Part shown: in pieces, positions 46,259 to 55,544 of the stretch
Layout: every line of letters starts with the position of its first letter
Numbering within the stretch: the stretch's first letter is position 1
Assembly: GCF_012848475.1 (NCBI RefSeq)
Contig: NZ_CP051666.1
Span: 209,501-273,500 of the forward strand
Origin: Marinobacterium sp. LSUCC0821
GTDB lineage: Bacteria; Pseudomonadota; Gammaproteobacteria; Pseudomonadales; Balneatricaceae
DNA: 64,000 nt
Direction of reading: 5' to 3'
The notes under the pieces: model-generated
What the model saw: the letters and a program-made list of their open reading frames with translations, nothing else
Databases searched by the model: none
What the model was told of the DNA's origin: nothing
Translations under genes and position numbers: made by a program

Positions 46259-47767
46259 ATGAGCGTAATCCGCCAGGACGATTTGATCAGCAGTGTTGCT
46301 GATGCACTTCAGTTTATTTCGTACTACCACCCGATCGACTTTATCGAAGCGGTAAACGAAGCGTATTTACGAGAAGAGAACCCTGCCGCTAAGGATGCGA
46401 TGGCTCAAATTCTTATCAACTCACGTATGTGTGCAGAGGGTAAGCGTCCAATCTGTCAGGATACTGGTATCGTTACCGTCTTCCTGAAAGTGGGTATGAA
46501 TGTGCAGTGGGATGCGACCATGTCTGTAACCGATATGGTTAACGAAGGTGTACGTCGTGCCTACATGAATCCAGATAACGTGCTGCGTGCCTCTATTCTT
46601 GCAGATCCAGCAGGTAAACGTCAGAACACCAAAGACAACACGCCAGCGGTTATTCACTACGAAGTGGTACCAGGTGATGAGGTTGAAGTGCACGTCGCAG
46701 CGAAAGGCGGCGGCTCAGAAAACAAATCTAAGATGGTCATGCTTAACCCATCAGATAGCATTGTTGACTGGATTGTTAAAACAGTCCCAACAATGGGTGC
46801 AGGCTGGTGTCCGCCAGGTATGCTGGGCATAGGTATCGGCGGTACTGCTGAGAAAGCTGCAGTCATGGCCAAGGAGTCTCTAATGGATCCAATTGATATC
46901 CATGAGATTCGCGCACGTGGACCGCAGAACCGTATCGAAGAGCTACGTCTTGAGATCATGGATAAGGTCAATGAGTTAGGTATTGGTGCTCAAGGTCTTG
47001 GTGGTCTTACAACCGTGCTTGATGTGAAGATTATGGACTACCCAACCCACGCAGCTTCGCTGCCTGTATGTATGATCCCTAACTGTGCGGCAACTCGCCA
47101 TACTCACTTCAAACTTAACGGTTCAGGTCCTGCGGTTCTAACTCCGCCAAGCCTAGATCAGTGGCCAGATGTAACCTTTGAGGTGGGTGCAAATACACGC
47201 CGAGTTAACCTTGATGAGATTACCCCTGAAGATGTCAAAGATTGGAAGGTAGGTGAGACAGTTCTTCTTAACGGCAAGATGCTAACTGGTCGTGATGCTG
47301 CTCACAAACGCATGGTTGAGATGCTAAACAACGGTGAAGAGCTTCCAGTAGATCTGAAAGGTCGTTTCATCTACTACGTAGGCCCAGTAGATCCAGTACG
47401 TGACGAAGTAGTAGGTCCAGCAGGCCCAACTACCTCAACACGTATGGATAAGTTCACTCGCCAGATTCTTGAGTCGACAGGGCTGCTTGGCATGATCGGT
47501 AAATCGGAGCGTGGTCCAATTGCGATTGATGCAATCAAGGACAACCAAGCTGTTTACCTCATGGCTGTAGGTGGTGCTGCGTACCTTGTATCTAAAGCGA
47601 TTACTGATGCTAAGGTGCTAGCCTTCCCAGAGATGGGCATGGAAGCGATCTATGAGTTTGAAGTGAAAGATATGCCAGTGACGGTGGCAGTAGATGTGAA
47701 TGGTGAGTCTGTTCATACCACTGGTCCAGCTAAGTGGCACGACATCATCGTTAAAGCGAAAGGCTAA
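46259..47767 (+). CDS. Class I fumarate hydratase (iron-sulfur)
   Basis: Class I fumarase interconverts fumarate and malate in the citric acid cycle with an oxygen-labile 4Fe-4S cluster. The 502-residue single-chain product matches the FumA/FumB type. The likely cluster ligands by alignment of motifs are C66 (PICQDTG), C183 (GAGWCPPGM) and C275 (IPNCAATRH). The C-terminal part has GPTTSTRMDKFTRQILE of the beta-domain. It is monocistronic, with its own terminator. Confidence 0.95.
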   Translation: MSVIRQDDLISSVADALQFISYYHPIDFIEAVNEAYLREENPAAKDAMAQILINSRMCAEGKRPICQDTGIVTVFLKVGMNVQWDATMSVTDMVNEGVRRAYMNPDNVLRASILADPAGKRQNTKDNTPAVIHYEVVPGDEVEVHVAAKGGGSENKSKMVMLNPSDSIVDWIVKTVPTMGAGWCPPGMLGIGIGGTAEKAAVMAKESLMDPIDIHEIRARGPQNRIEELRLEIMDKVNELGIGAQGLGGLTTVLDVKIMDYPTHAASLPVCMIPNCAATRHTHFKLNGSGPAVLTPPSLDQWPDVTFEVGANTRRVNLDEITPEDVKDWKVGETVLLNGKMLTGRDAAHKRMVEMLNNGEELPVDLKGRFIYYVGPVDPVRDEVVGPAGPTTSTRMDKFTRQILESTGLLGMIGKSERGPIAIDAIKDNQAVYLMAVGGAAYLVSKAITDAKVLAFPEMGMEAIYEFEVKDMPVTVAVDVNGESVHTTGPAKWHDIIVKAKG

Positions 47768-47783
47768 ACAAAAACTCACTCTA

Positions 47784-47810
47784 TGGGCCGCGTTTATCGC
47801 GGCTTTTTTG
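47784..47810 (+). terminator. Rho-independent terminator after fumarase
   Basis: The stem GCCGCG / CGCGGC (47787-47792 with 47798-47803) is followed by TTTTTT, 20 bases after the stop codon. Confidence 0.9.
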
Positions 47811-47829
47811 TCTGTGGAATATACAACAC

Positions 47830-47858
47830 TTGCCGTGGGTCGCTAATCTCGCTAGAGT
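47830..47858 (+). promoter_or_regulatory. Possible promoter of the amino-acid importer operon
   Basis: TTGCCG (47830-47835) and TAGAGT (47853-47858) are separated by 17 bases; each matches four of six consensus bases. The site is 34 bases before the start codon of the ATPase gene. Confidence 0.35.
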
Positions 47859-47891
47859 CCCATGATTACATGACTGTTTGGTTAAGTTTTA

Positions 47892-48674
47892 ATGTCCCAA
47901 GTTTTACAACCAGCTACTGCGCTTCGTCTGGTCGATATTCATAAATCCTACGGATCCCTGAACGTTATCAAAGGGGTCTCACTGGAGGCGAAAGATGGCG
48001 ATGTGATCTCTATTCTCGGTTCGAGTGGTTCGGGTAAGAGTACGCTACTGCGCTGTATTAACCTGCTTGAAAATCCAAGCAAGGGTGAGATCTACCTTGG
48101 TGATGAGAAGCTTGAGTTAGTGCCTTCCAAGAGTGGCGAGTTGCATGCAAAGAGTCGGAAGCAGCTTGAAAATATGCGTTCGCGTATTGGCTTTGTATTC
48201 CAAAACTTCAATCTCTGGCCACACCGTACGGTTTTAGAGAACATTACAGAAGCCCCCATTCAAGTTTTAAAACAGTCGAAAGATGAAGCGGTGGGTCAGG
48301 CGAAACTGATCCTACAGCAGGTCGGGCTCGTAGATAAGATCGATGCCTATCCGAGTCATCTATCAGGTGGTCAGCAGCAGCGTATTGCGATAGCTCGTGC
48401 TTTAGCGATGGATCCGCAGCTGTTGTTGTTCGATGAGCCAACCTCCGCATTAGATCCTGAGTTGGTCAATGAGGTGTTGGCGGTCATGCGTGATCTTGCC
48501 TCCCAGGGGCGCACTATGTTGATTGTGACCCATGAGATGCGGTTCGCACGTGATGTTTCAAGTCAGGTGGTCTTTCTTCATGAAGGGCACATCGAAGAGC
48601 AGGGAACACCAGAGAAACTATTCGAAAATCCTTCATCTGCAAGGGTGAAGGCCTTTATGTCGAGTCATCAATAG
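47892..48674 (+). CDS. Polar amino acid ABC transporter ATP-binding protein (HisP-like)
   Basis: ATPase of a PAAT-type importer, probably for basic amino acids. The 260-residue product closely follows the HisP layout: Walker A (GSSGSGKST), a charged insertion before FVFQNFNLWPHRTVLENI, signature LSGGQQQRIAIARAL and Walker B (LLLFDEPTSALDPELV). It is first in the order ATPase-binding protein-permease-permease, which resembles artPIQM. Confidence 0.93.
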   Translation: MSQVLQPATALRLVDIHKSYGSLNVIKGVSLEAKDGDVISILGSSGSGKSTLLRCINLLENPSKGEIYLGDEKLELVPSKSGELHAKSRKQLENMRSRIGFVFQNFNLWPHRTVLENITEAPIQVLKQSKDEAVGQAKLILQQVGLVDKIDAYPSHLSGGQQQRIAIARALAMDPQLLLFDEPTSALDPELVNEVLAVMRDLASQGRTMLIVTHEMRFARDVSSQVVFLHEGHIEEQGTPEKLFENPSSARVKAFMSSHQ

Positions 48675-48701
48675 GACAGTAGATCCTAATAGGAGAAAAT
48701 A

Positions 48702-49439
48702 ATGAAATTAAAAAACCTCGTTGTTGGTCTTACTTTGAGTGCTGTTGCAGCCTCTTCAGCTTTCGCTGGCGATAAAATCCGTATCGCTACTGAAGGTGCA
48801 TACGCGCCTTTCAATATGGTCGATGACAAAGGTCAGCTTCAGGGCTTTGACGTGGATATCGCTAATGCACTTTGTGCAGAGATGAAAGCTGACTGTACTC
48901 TAGTGGCACAGGATTGGGACGGTATTATCCCTGGTCTTATGAGCCGTAAGTACGATGCAATCATCGCATCAATGTCGATCACTGAAGAGCGTCTAAAAGT
49001 TGTCGACTTCACTAACCCATACTACTCAAACGTTCTCGCTTACGTGGGTCCTAAAGGTCAGTCTATGGGTGACATGAAGGGTAAAACCCTTGGCGCACAG
49101 CGTGCGACTATCGCTGGCCAGTACCTAGAAGACAACATGTCAGGTAGCGCGAGCGTAAAACTTTACGATACACAGGATAACGCATACCTAGACCTTGCTG
49201 CCGGCCGTCTTGATGGCATGCTGTCAGATAAGTTCCCAGCATACGACTGGCTGCGTACTGATGACGGTAAAGGCTTTGAATTCAAAGGCCAGGATATCGA
49301 CATCGACGATAAGATCGGTATCGCAATCCGTAAAAACGATGCTTTAAAAGAGAAGTTTAACAAAGCTCTTCAAGCGATTGTTGATAACGGTACTTACGCG
49401 AAAATCAACGCTAAGTACTTCCCATTCTCGATCTACTAA
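48702..49439 (+). CDS. Polar amino acid ABC transporter substrate-binding protein (HisJ/ArgT-like)
   Basis: Periplasmic type II binding protein. The 245-residue product has a signal peptide ending in SSAFA, then GDKIRIATEGAYAPFN, LQGFDVDIANALC and CTLVAQDWDGIIPGL, as in lysine/arginine/ornithine and histidine binding proteins. GGAG precedes the ATG. Which basic amino acid it binds is inferred only by family. Confidence 0.92.
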   Translation: MKLKNLVVGLTLSAVAASSAFAGDKIRIATEGAYAPFNMVDDKGQLQGFDVDIANALCAEMKADCTLVAQDWDGIIPGLMSRKYDAIIASMSITEERLKVVDFTNPYYSNVLAYVGPKGQSMGDMKGKTLGAQRATIAGQYLEDNMSGSASVKLYDTQDNAYLDLAAGRLDGMLSDKFPAYDWLRTDDGKGFEFKGQDIDIDDKIGIAIRKNDALKEKFNKALQAIVDNGTYAKINAKYFPFSIY

Positions 49440-49447
49440 TCGGGACA

Positions 49448-49470
49448 GGCTGCTCCTAACGGGCGCAGCC
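49448..49470 (+). repeat. Hairpin between binding-protein and permease genes
   Basis: GGCTGC (49448-49453) and GCAGCC (49465-49470) can pair. There is no T-tract. It lies in the 44 bp gap after the binding-protein gene, where mRNA-stabilising hairpins are common. Confidence 0.45.
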
Positions 49471-49483
49471 ACTATCTTACTCT

Positions 49484-50179
49484 ATGTTTGATCTTCACGG
49501 CTTCGGTCACCTTCTTTGGGAGGGTGCCTGGGTAACTATTCAGCTTGCAGTCGTTAGCCTATTTTTTGGGCTGATTATTGGACTTGCTGGCGCCTCAGCA
49601 AAACTATCTTCGAAAGCGCCACTTCGCTGGTTAGCAACCGGATATACAACGCTGATTCGCGGAATACCTGAACTGCTTCTAGTGCTTACCATCTACTTTG
49701 GTGGTTCGATGCTGTTGATGGCTATCGCAGAGCGTTTTGGTTACACAGATTACATAGAGGTTGGTGCTTTTGCAGCGGGCGTCACTGCGCTCTCTATTGC
49801 ATTTGGTGCCTACGCTACTGAAGTTTTTCGAGCTGCTATTCAAGCGCTCCCGAAGGGCCAGTGGGAGTCAGCCTATGCGTTGGGCTTACCTCGCCTGACA
49901 ACCTTCTATCGAATTATTCTGCCCCAGGTCTGGCGTCTTGCACTGCCAGGTCTTGGCAACCTTTTCCAAGTACTTCTAAAAGATACCGCACTCGTCTCTG
50001 TTGTTGGTTTGAACGACATTATGCGACAGTCTTACGTTGCGACGGGATCTACCAAAGAGCCGTTCACTTTCTACATGGCTGCAGCTCTGATCTATCTTGG
50101 CCTGACGGCAATATCTACTTTTATAACTACTTATCTAGAGCGTGCATCAAATCCTGCTGATAAGAGGGTTGCTGCATGA
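49484..50179 (+). CDS. Polar amino acid ABC transporter permease (HisQ-like)
   Basis: The 231-residue membrane protein has about five membrane segments and the EAA loop EVFRAAIQALPKGQWESAYALGL of PAAT permeases. TLIRGIPELLLVLTIYFGG is typical of HisQ/ArtQ. It overlaps the second permease by 4 bp. Confidence 0.93.
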   Translation: MFDLHGFGHLLWEGAWVTIQLAVVSLFFGLIIGLAGASAKLSSKAPLRWLATGYTTLIRGIPELLLVLTIYFGGSMLLMAIAERFGYTDYIEVGAFAAGVTALSIAFGAYATEVFRAAIQALPKGQWESAYALGLPRLTTFYRIILPQVWRLALPGLGNLFQVLLKDTALVSVVGLNDIMRQSYVATGSTKEPFTFYMAAALIYLGLTAISTFITTYLERASNPADKRVAA

Positions 50180-50868
50180 ACTGGTCATGGGATGTTATCT
50201 GGGAATATTTCCCGCGCCTCTTTGACGGCGTGTGGTTAACACTCGAATTGGTTCTCTATTCAGCGTTAGCGGGGCTAGCGATTGCTGTGCCTCTAGCACT
50301 GATGCGTGCCTCTAAAAACCGCGTAGTATCTGCGCTTCCTTGGGCTTACATCTATTTCTTCCGCGGCACGCCGTTATTGGTTCAAATATTTCTGATCTAC
50401 TATGGCTCAGCGCAGTTTGATTTCATCCGAAACACATCCCTCTGGGAGATCTTCAGTGAACCCTTCTGGTGTGCACTGATAGCGTTAACGCTGAACACAG
50501 CGGCTTACAGTGCTGAGCTTATTCGGGGCGCAATCCAGTCTATTCCTAAAGGGGAGATTGAAGCAGCAGAGGCTTTTGGAATGTCTAAACTGGTTCAGAT
50601 TCGGCGTATCGTCCTGCCTCGCGCATTTGGTATTGTGCTGCCTGCCTACGGGAATGAGTTAATTCTGATGTTGAAGGGGAGTGCGCTCGCCTCAACCATT
50701 ACTCTGTTGGATCTTACCGGTATGGCGAGAACCATTATTGCTCGTACTTATACCCCGTTGGAGATCTTCTTTGCGGCAGGTATGTTGTATCTTGCTATCG
50801 CTGCGCTCTTTATTTTGGCGTTCCGTTTCATTGAGCGCTGGCTAAACCGCTACCAATATCCGCGTTAA
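50176..50868 (+). CDS. Polar amino acid ABC transporter permease (HisM-like)
   Basis: The 230-residue partner permease has about five membrane segments and contains YIYFFRGTPLLVQIFLIYYG and the EAA loop ELIRGAIQSIPKGEIEAAEAFGM, typical of HisM/ArtM. It is the last gene of the importer operon. Confidence 0.93.
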   Translation: MNWSWDVIWEYFPRLFDGVWLTLELVLYSALAGLAIAVPLALMRASKNRVVSALPWAYIYFFRGTPLLVQIFLIYYGSAQFDFIRNTSLWEIFSEPFWCALIALTLNTAAYSAELIRGAIQSIPKGEIEAAEAFGMSKLVQIRRIVLPRAFGIVLPAYGNELILMLKGSALASTITLLDLTGMARTIIARTYTPLEIFFAAGMLYLAIAALFILAFRFIERWLNRYQYPR

Positions 50869-50946
50869 CTTTTATCGATTCTGAGCAGATCTTCTAACTG
50901 CTCTCACGTATAATTTCACCCTAACCATTAGATCCCTGGATTGATC

Positions 50947-53145
50947 ATGCAAACCACTCCAACAATCACCGCGATTGCCCAGCGTAACGATGCGCCACAT
51001 GCACCGTTTTTGCCGCTGTCTAAAGCTGAGATGAAGAAGTTAGGGTGGGACCAGTGTGACATCATCATTGTGACCGGCGATGCCTATGTAGATCATCCCT
51101 CTTTTGGTATGGCGATTATTGGTCGTTTACTTGAGTCGCAAGGGTTTCGTGTAGGCATTATTTCTCAGCCGGATTGGCAGAGTGCTGATGCTTTCAAAGC
51201 TTTAGGTAAACCGCGCCTCTTCTTTGGTGTTGCTGCCGGCAATATGGATTCAATGATCAACCGCTACACAGCTGATCGTAAGATTCGCTCTGATGATGCC
51301 TATACCCCTGGCGGTAAGGCGGGTAGTCGTCCTGATCGCGCTAGTATCGTCTACAGTCAGCGCTGTCGTGAAGCCTATAAAGATGTGCCTATTGTGCTCG
51401 GCGGTATTGAGGCGTCGCTGCGTCGCATTGCTCACTACGACTATTGGCAAGATAAAGTGCGTCGCTCTATTTTGCTCGATTCGCGTGCTGATATTTTGCT
51501 TTATGGTAATGCGGAACGTGCTGTAGTTGAGGTCGCCAACCGACTCGCACAAGGTGTGTCTATTGATCAGATTCGCGATGTGCGAGGTACAGCATTTGTT
51601 CGTACAGACACCCCTGATGGGTGGATGGAGATGGATTCAACGCGTATTGATAGACCGGGAAAGATCGATCGTATCGTAAACCCCTACGTCAATATGAAAG
51701 AGCTTGATGCCTGTGAGTTAGAGAAGCGAGCTAACCCACCCGTTGAAGATGATGGCGTACAAGTTCTCCATATTCAGCAGAAAGTACCTCTAGATCGATC
51801 TAAAACGGTGATTCGTCTACCTTCATTTGAGAAGGTGAGCAAAGACCCGGTGCTCTATGCTCATGCGAGTCGTGTACTGCATCTTGAGACAAACCCAGGA
51901 AATGCCCGTGCGCTTGTGCAACAGCAGGGTGATCAAGAGGTGTGGTTAAATCCGCCTCCGATTCCACTTACAACTGAAGAGATGGATTTCGTCTTCGGAC
52001 TTGAGTATGCACGCATTCCGCATCCAAGTTACAAAGGTCTAGAGATTCCTGCGTACACAATGATCCGTTTTTCGGTCAACATAATGCGAGGATGTTTTGG
52101 TGGCTGTACCTTCTGTTCAATTACTGAGCATGAGGGGCGAATCATCCAGAACCGCTCCAAAGAGTCCATCCTGAAAGAAATTGAAGATATTCGCGATAAG
52201 GTCCCAGGTTTTACTGGAGTTATATCGGATCTGGGCGGTCCTACCGCGAATATGTATCGCATTGCTTGTAAGTCAGAAGCAATCGAGAAGTCTTGTCGTA
52301 AGCTCTCTTGTGTCTATCCAGATATCTGCCACAACCTTAATACAGACCACTCAGCTCTGACGGAACTTTACCGTGAGGCTCGCAAAACCAAAGGGGTTAA
52401 GAAAGTTCTTATCGCCTCAGGTCTGCGTTATGACCTTGCTGTTAAAGATCCAGAGTACGTTAAAGAGCTTGTGACTCATCATGTCGGCGGTTATCTGAAA
52501 ATAGCGCCTGAACATACAGAGCGTGGCCCCCTTGATCATATGATGAAGCCAGGTATCGGTACTTATGATGCCTTTAAAAAGATGTTTGAACGTTTCTCAA
52601 AAGAGGCGGGCAAAGATCAATACCTCATTCCTTACTTTATCGCGGCGCACCCTGGCACAACTGATGAAGACATGATGAATTTGGCGCTCTGGTTAAAAAA
52701 CAATGACTTCAAAGCGGATCAGGTTCAGGCCTTCTATCCATCACCGATGGCGACGGCGACGGCGATGTACCACACCGGTCGAAACCCATTAAAACGTCAG
52801 ACCTACAAAAAGAGTGCTGAAAAAGTTGAGACTGTTAAGGGTGAGAAACAGCGCCGTCTACACAAAGCATTTTTACGTTGGCATGACCCAGAAAATTGGC
52901 CATTACTTCGCGAAGCTTTGAAAACGATGGGGCGTGCAGATCTTATCGGTGAGGGACCTAAGTGTCTGATACCATCGAAACAACCAGAAAGTGAAGCTTA
53001 TCAAAGTCCTCGCAGAAAGAATTCGGTCGCGGGCAAAGGAGTGAAGCGAGGTCGTGTTCTTACTCAGCACACCGGTTTACCTCCAAGAGCGGGAAATAAG
53101 TCGCAGCATTCCAAATCTCGGAATACAAAAACGCGTCAACGTTAA
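50947..53145 (+). CDS. YgiQ family radical SAM protein (UPF0313)
   Basis: YgiQ proteins are large radical SAM enzymes of unknown reaction. The product of about 732 residues has a non-catalytic N-terminal domain ([20 protein letters not shown]), the radical SAM CxxxCxxC cluster in [13 protein letters not shown] at about residue 385, and a basic C-terminal tail. The frame can start at TTG 50941; I chose the ATG at 50947. There is no functional partner nearby. Confidence 0.92.
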   Translation: MQTTPTITAIAQRNDAPHAPFLPLSKAEMKKLGWDQCDIIIVTGDAYVDHPSFGMAIIGRLLESQGFRVGIISQPDWQSADAFKALGKPRLFFGVAAGNMDSMINRYTADRKIRSDDAYTPGGKAGSRPDRASIVYSQRCREAYKDVPIVLGGIEASLRRIAHYDYWQDKVRRSILLDSRADILLYGNAERAVVEVANRLAQGVSIDQIRDVRGTAFVRTDTPDGWMEMDSTRIDRPGKIDRIVNPYVNMKELDACELEKRANPPVEDDGVQVLHIQQKVPLDRSKTVIRLPSFEKVSKDPVLYAHASRVLHLETNPGNARALVQQQGDQEVWLNPPPIPLTTEEMDFVFGLEYARIPHPSYKGLEIPAYTMIRFSVNIMRGCFGGCTFCSITEHEGRIIQNRSKESILKEIEDIRDKVPGFTGVISDLGGPTANMYRIACKSEAIEKSCRKLSCVYPDICHNLNTDHSALTELYREARKTKGVKKVLIASGLRYDLAVKDPEYVKELVTHHVGGYLKIAPEHTERGPLDHMMKPGIGTYDAFKKMFERFSKEAGKDQYLIPYFIAAHPGTTDEDMMNLALWLKNNDFKADQVQAFYPSPMATATAMYHTGRNPLKRQTYKKSAEKVETVKGEKQRRLHKAFLRWHDPENWPLLREALKTMGRADLIGEGPKCLIPSKQPESEAYQSPRRKNSVAGKGVKRGRVLTQHTGLPPRAGNKSQHSKSRNTKTRQR

Positions 53146-53505
53146 ATAATAGTTGTATTCGGCTAGGTTTGGACTAAACTGTCGTCAGCGTAAATAGTTA
53201 CTAGCCTATCCGGCTCAGGGAAAAGTTTGCGAGAGAGTGTTTTTGTACCACCGGTTCTACCGTCTGATCAATCTTCCTCTACTGCTTCTGTTTTACTCTG
53301 CTGTACAGCTTAACTAGGAATGTTAGGCGACTGCTGTTGTAACAATTCTGTTACAGGCGTTCGTTATAAAGGTTTGGCTTATGTTCGCATAGGTCCAAAA
53401 AGCGACTTCGGTCGTAAGAAGGTTTAGCACATACGGTGTTAAACAGAATACCCCATTTGGGGCGCACAAATGTTCCACAGTGGAACACAGAAATAGAGGC
53501 AAAAG
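53146..53505. promoter_or_regulatory. 360 bp structured leader/intergenic region before the cold-shock gene
   Basis: No gene is seen. The region holds several inverted repeats: TGTAACA/TGTTACA (53338-53355), CCCC/GGGG around ATTT (53451-53462) and TGTTCCAC-A-GTGGAACA (53471-53487), the last ending 18 bases before the start codon. Cold-shock genes often have long structured 5' leaders that act as thermosensors, so a long leader is plausible. I could not place the promoter. Confidence 0.5.
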
Positions 53506-53718
53506 ATGTCACAGATTCTTACCGGTACCGTTAAATGGTTTAACGATGAAAAAGGCTTTGGTTTTATCAAGCAGGAAAACGGCCCAGACGTGTTCGTACA
53601 CTTCCGTGCTATCAACGGTACTGGCCGTCGTTCACTGGCTGAAAACCAGGAAGTAACTTTCGAAGTTACTCAGGGCCAGAAAGGACCGCAGGCTGAGAAC
53701 GTTACTGTAGTAGCGTAA
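53506..53718 (+). CDS. Cold-shock protein, CspA family
   Basis: Single cold-shock domain protein (70 residues) that binds RNA and DNA and melts secondary structure. RNP1 (KGFGFI) and RNP2 (VFVHF) are both present, followed by the usual [18 protein letters not shown]. Codons are optimal and a clear GAGG site precedes the ATG. Whether it is cold-inducible cannot be told from the sequence alone. Confidence 0.96.
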   Translation: MSQILTGTVKWFNDEKGFGFIKQENGPDVFVHFRAINGTGRRSLAENQEVTFEVTQGQKGPQAENVTVVA

Positions 53719-53732
53719 GCCACCTTGATTTG

Positions 53733-53757
53733 AAAGGGCGCCTTAGGGCGCCTTTTT
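53733..53757 (+). terminator. Rho-independent terminator after the cold-shock gene
   Basis: The stem GGCGCC / GGCGCC (53737-53742 with 53747-53752), with flanking A and T tracts extending it, is followed by TTTTT. Confidence 0.92.
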
Positions 53758-53800
53758 GTTTTCTACAGAATCGATTTACAGGTGAATAGAGGGTATTGGA

Positions 53801-54238
53801 ATGTCTAATCTATTGATTGCTGTTGGTACTGTTTATGGCTCAACGATAGATCTAGCAGAGGAGGCGATAGAGGTTTTGGCCGCCATGGGGCACTCGGCTG
53901 AGATGTTCATGGATTTCCAGACCAATCAACTCAACTCTGACTCAATTCTTTTGATTATGACCGCCTCCACCGGTATGGGGGATATCCCGGATAACCTGAT
54001 GGGCTTCTATTGCGACCTTTTAGATGAAAAGCCCGATCTTAAGGATCAACGCTTTGCGATAGTGGGTTTGGGGGATTCTGGTTACGACTATTTCAACGGT
54101 GCAGCTAGACGTCTTAATGAGCTGCTCTTAGAACTTGGCGCTCAGCCTGTTGCCGAGACTCTGCTGGTCGATGCAAATGAGCACCCAGACCCAGCAGAAC
54201 CTATCGCTAGCTGGTTGGCGACGTTTAACGCGTATTAA
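53801..54238 (+). CDS. Flavodoxin (MioC-like)
   Basis: Short-chain FMN-binding flavodoxin of 145 residues. The phosphate loop VGTVYGSTIDLAEE is at the N-terminus, and TASTGMGDIPDNL and GLGDSGYDYFNGAARRL form the flavin-binding loops; the layout matches MioC. Its partner oxidoreductase is unknown. Its last 14 bases overlap the end of the convergent nitroreductase gene. Confidence 0.92.
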   Translation: MSNLLIAVGTVYGSTIDLAEEAIEVLAAMGHSAEMFMDFQTNQLNSDSILLIMTASTGMGDIPDNLMGFYCDLLDEKPDLKDQRFAIVGLGDSGYDYFNGAARRLNELLLELGAQPVAETLLVDANEHPDPAEPIASWLATFNAY

Positions 54239-54962
54239 AACCCTGTCCGTTGAGTGATTTCATAAGGGTTGGTCGCGACTCTTTGCTTAGGCGTTTAGCC
54301 ATCTGTTCACTCCAGGCTTCACTTACATCCCCATTGGTTCGTTCAATATAGTAGTCGCGCGTAGTCTTATCATAAGCGTTGCTATGCTCTGAGTAGCGAT
54401 CGGCTTGGTAGCCATTGCTATGCAGTACCGCATTGAGTGGAAGTCGAGGCTTCAGGCCTGGGTCTTGATCTGGATAGCCGAGACACATTCCAAATAGTGG
54501 GTAGACATGCTTAGGAAGTGATAGCAGCTCAATCACTCGTTCAGGGTTATTGCGAAGTGCGCCAATATAGACCCCACCAAGTCCTAATGACTCCGCAGCG
54601 ATAAGTATGTTTTGTGCTACCAATGCTGCATCAATCGATGAGTTGAGTAGCTGCTCTGCGTAGCCCGCATCTGGTGATAGACCAGCTTTTACTGCATTAC
54701 CAATCAGACGGCTGTTATCAGCACAGAAGACTAAGAATCGTGGGGCTGAGCCAACATATGCCTGGTTGCTGGCACACTCCATCAGTCCGTTTCGAAGGGT
54801 CTGATCGGTGATGTCGATGATTGAGTAAGCTTGAATGAAACTTGAACTCGAAGCTGCCTGTCCTGCAAGAACGAGTTCCTGAAGTGTCTCATCAGAGATT
54901 GCATCAGGTTTGAATTTACGGATTGAACGGTGGCTCTTTAGGAGTTCGATTGTACTGTTCAT
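54225..54962 (-). CDS. Oxygen-insensitive NADPH nitroreductase (NfsA-like)
   Basis: FMN-dependent nitroreductase-family protein of 245 residues, with SHRSIRKFKPDAISDETL at the N-terminus, then LVLAGQAASSSSFIQAYSII and GLGGVYIGALRNNP typical of NfsA/FRP. It would reduce nitro compounds or quinones with NADPH. It is the last gene of a four-gene operon, overlapping the AlkB-like gene by 4 bp. Confidence 0.92.
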   Translation of the reverse strand: MNSTIELLKSHRSIRKFKPDAISDETLQELVLAGQAASSSSFIQAYSIIDITDQTLRNGLMECASNQAYVGSAPRFLVFCADNSRLIGNAVKAGLSPDAGYAEQLLNSSIDAALVAQNILIAAESLGLGGVYIGALRNNPERVIELLSLPKHVYPLFGMCLGYPDQDPGLKPRLPLNAVLHSNGYQADRYSEHSNAYDKTTRDYYIERTNGDVSEAWSEQMAKRLSKESRPTLMKSLNGQGFNTR

Positions 54963-55543
54963 GGCTGCTCTATATTGTAGATATATCGAAAGGTCAGATT
55001 AATTCTTGGCTGGCTTACTCGCAAGCGTTTTGGCAGTGCGTGTTGCCACTGTTGTTGCAGTTCAGGTCCCATGATTAGAAGGGATCCAGAGGCGAGCTCA
55101 ATATCTATTCTCTGTTTTGGTGAGCGTCGATTTCGAAGTTGGAAGGTTCTCTCAGCCCCGAGTGAAAGCGAAGCAATCACCGGTGCGGCGCCTAACTCTC
55201 TCTCGTCGTCACTGTGCCACCCCATATGGTCTTTACCGTCTCTATAGAGATTCGCCAAAAGGGCGTTAAACCTTGAATTTGTAATAGATGAGATACGGTT
55301 TTTAAGTGTCTGAATGTAATCAGGAAATCCCGATCCATACAAAGTAAGACCAGAGTAGGTGTAGGTTATGCCCTCATCAGCAATAAATGCCTGCAGTCTG
55401 GGGATAGGGTATTGCTTACCATAGACACTGATTTTATCTTGGCGCCAGTCGATTGAACTCTTTAATTGATTAAAGAGCTGCTCGGCCTCGGACTGCGCTA
55501 GAAACTCTGGGATGTATTGGTAATCAGCTTGGTTGTTCAGCAC
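54959..55543 (-). CDS. AlkB-like 2-oxoglutarate/Fe(II) dioxygenase
   Basis: AlkB-family enzymes repair alkylated bases in DNA or RNA by oxidative demethylation. The 194-residue product shows the metal ligands H110 and D112 (GWHSDDE) and H168 (WQHALPK), the 2-oxoglutarate-binding arginine in RINLTFR, and SLGAERTFQLR. It resembles ALKBH2/3-type AlkB proteins common in marine bacteria. It lies one base after the PRPP-synthetase-like gene and overlaps the nitroreductase gene. Confidence 0.92.
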   Translation of the reverse strand: MLNNQADYQYIPEFLAQSEAEQLFNQLKSSIDWRQDKISVYGKQYPIPRLQAFIADEGITYTYSGLTLYGSGFPDYIQTLKNRISSITNSRFNALLANLYRDGKDHMGWHSDDERELGAAPVIASLSLGAERTFQLRNRRSPKQRIDIELASGSLLIMGPELQQQWQHALPKRLRVSQPRINLTFRYIYNIEQP

Positions 55544-55544
55544 G

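Noticed and set aside
53338-53372. Sigma-70 promoter directly upstream of the cold-shock gene using TTGTAA and TATAAA
   Set aside because: The spacing between the two hexamers is too long for a normal promoter.
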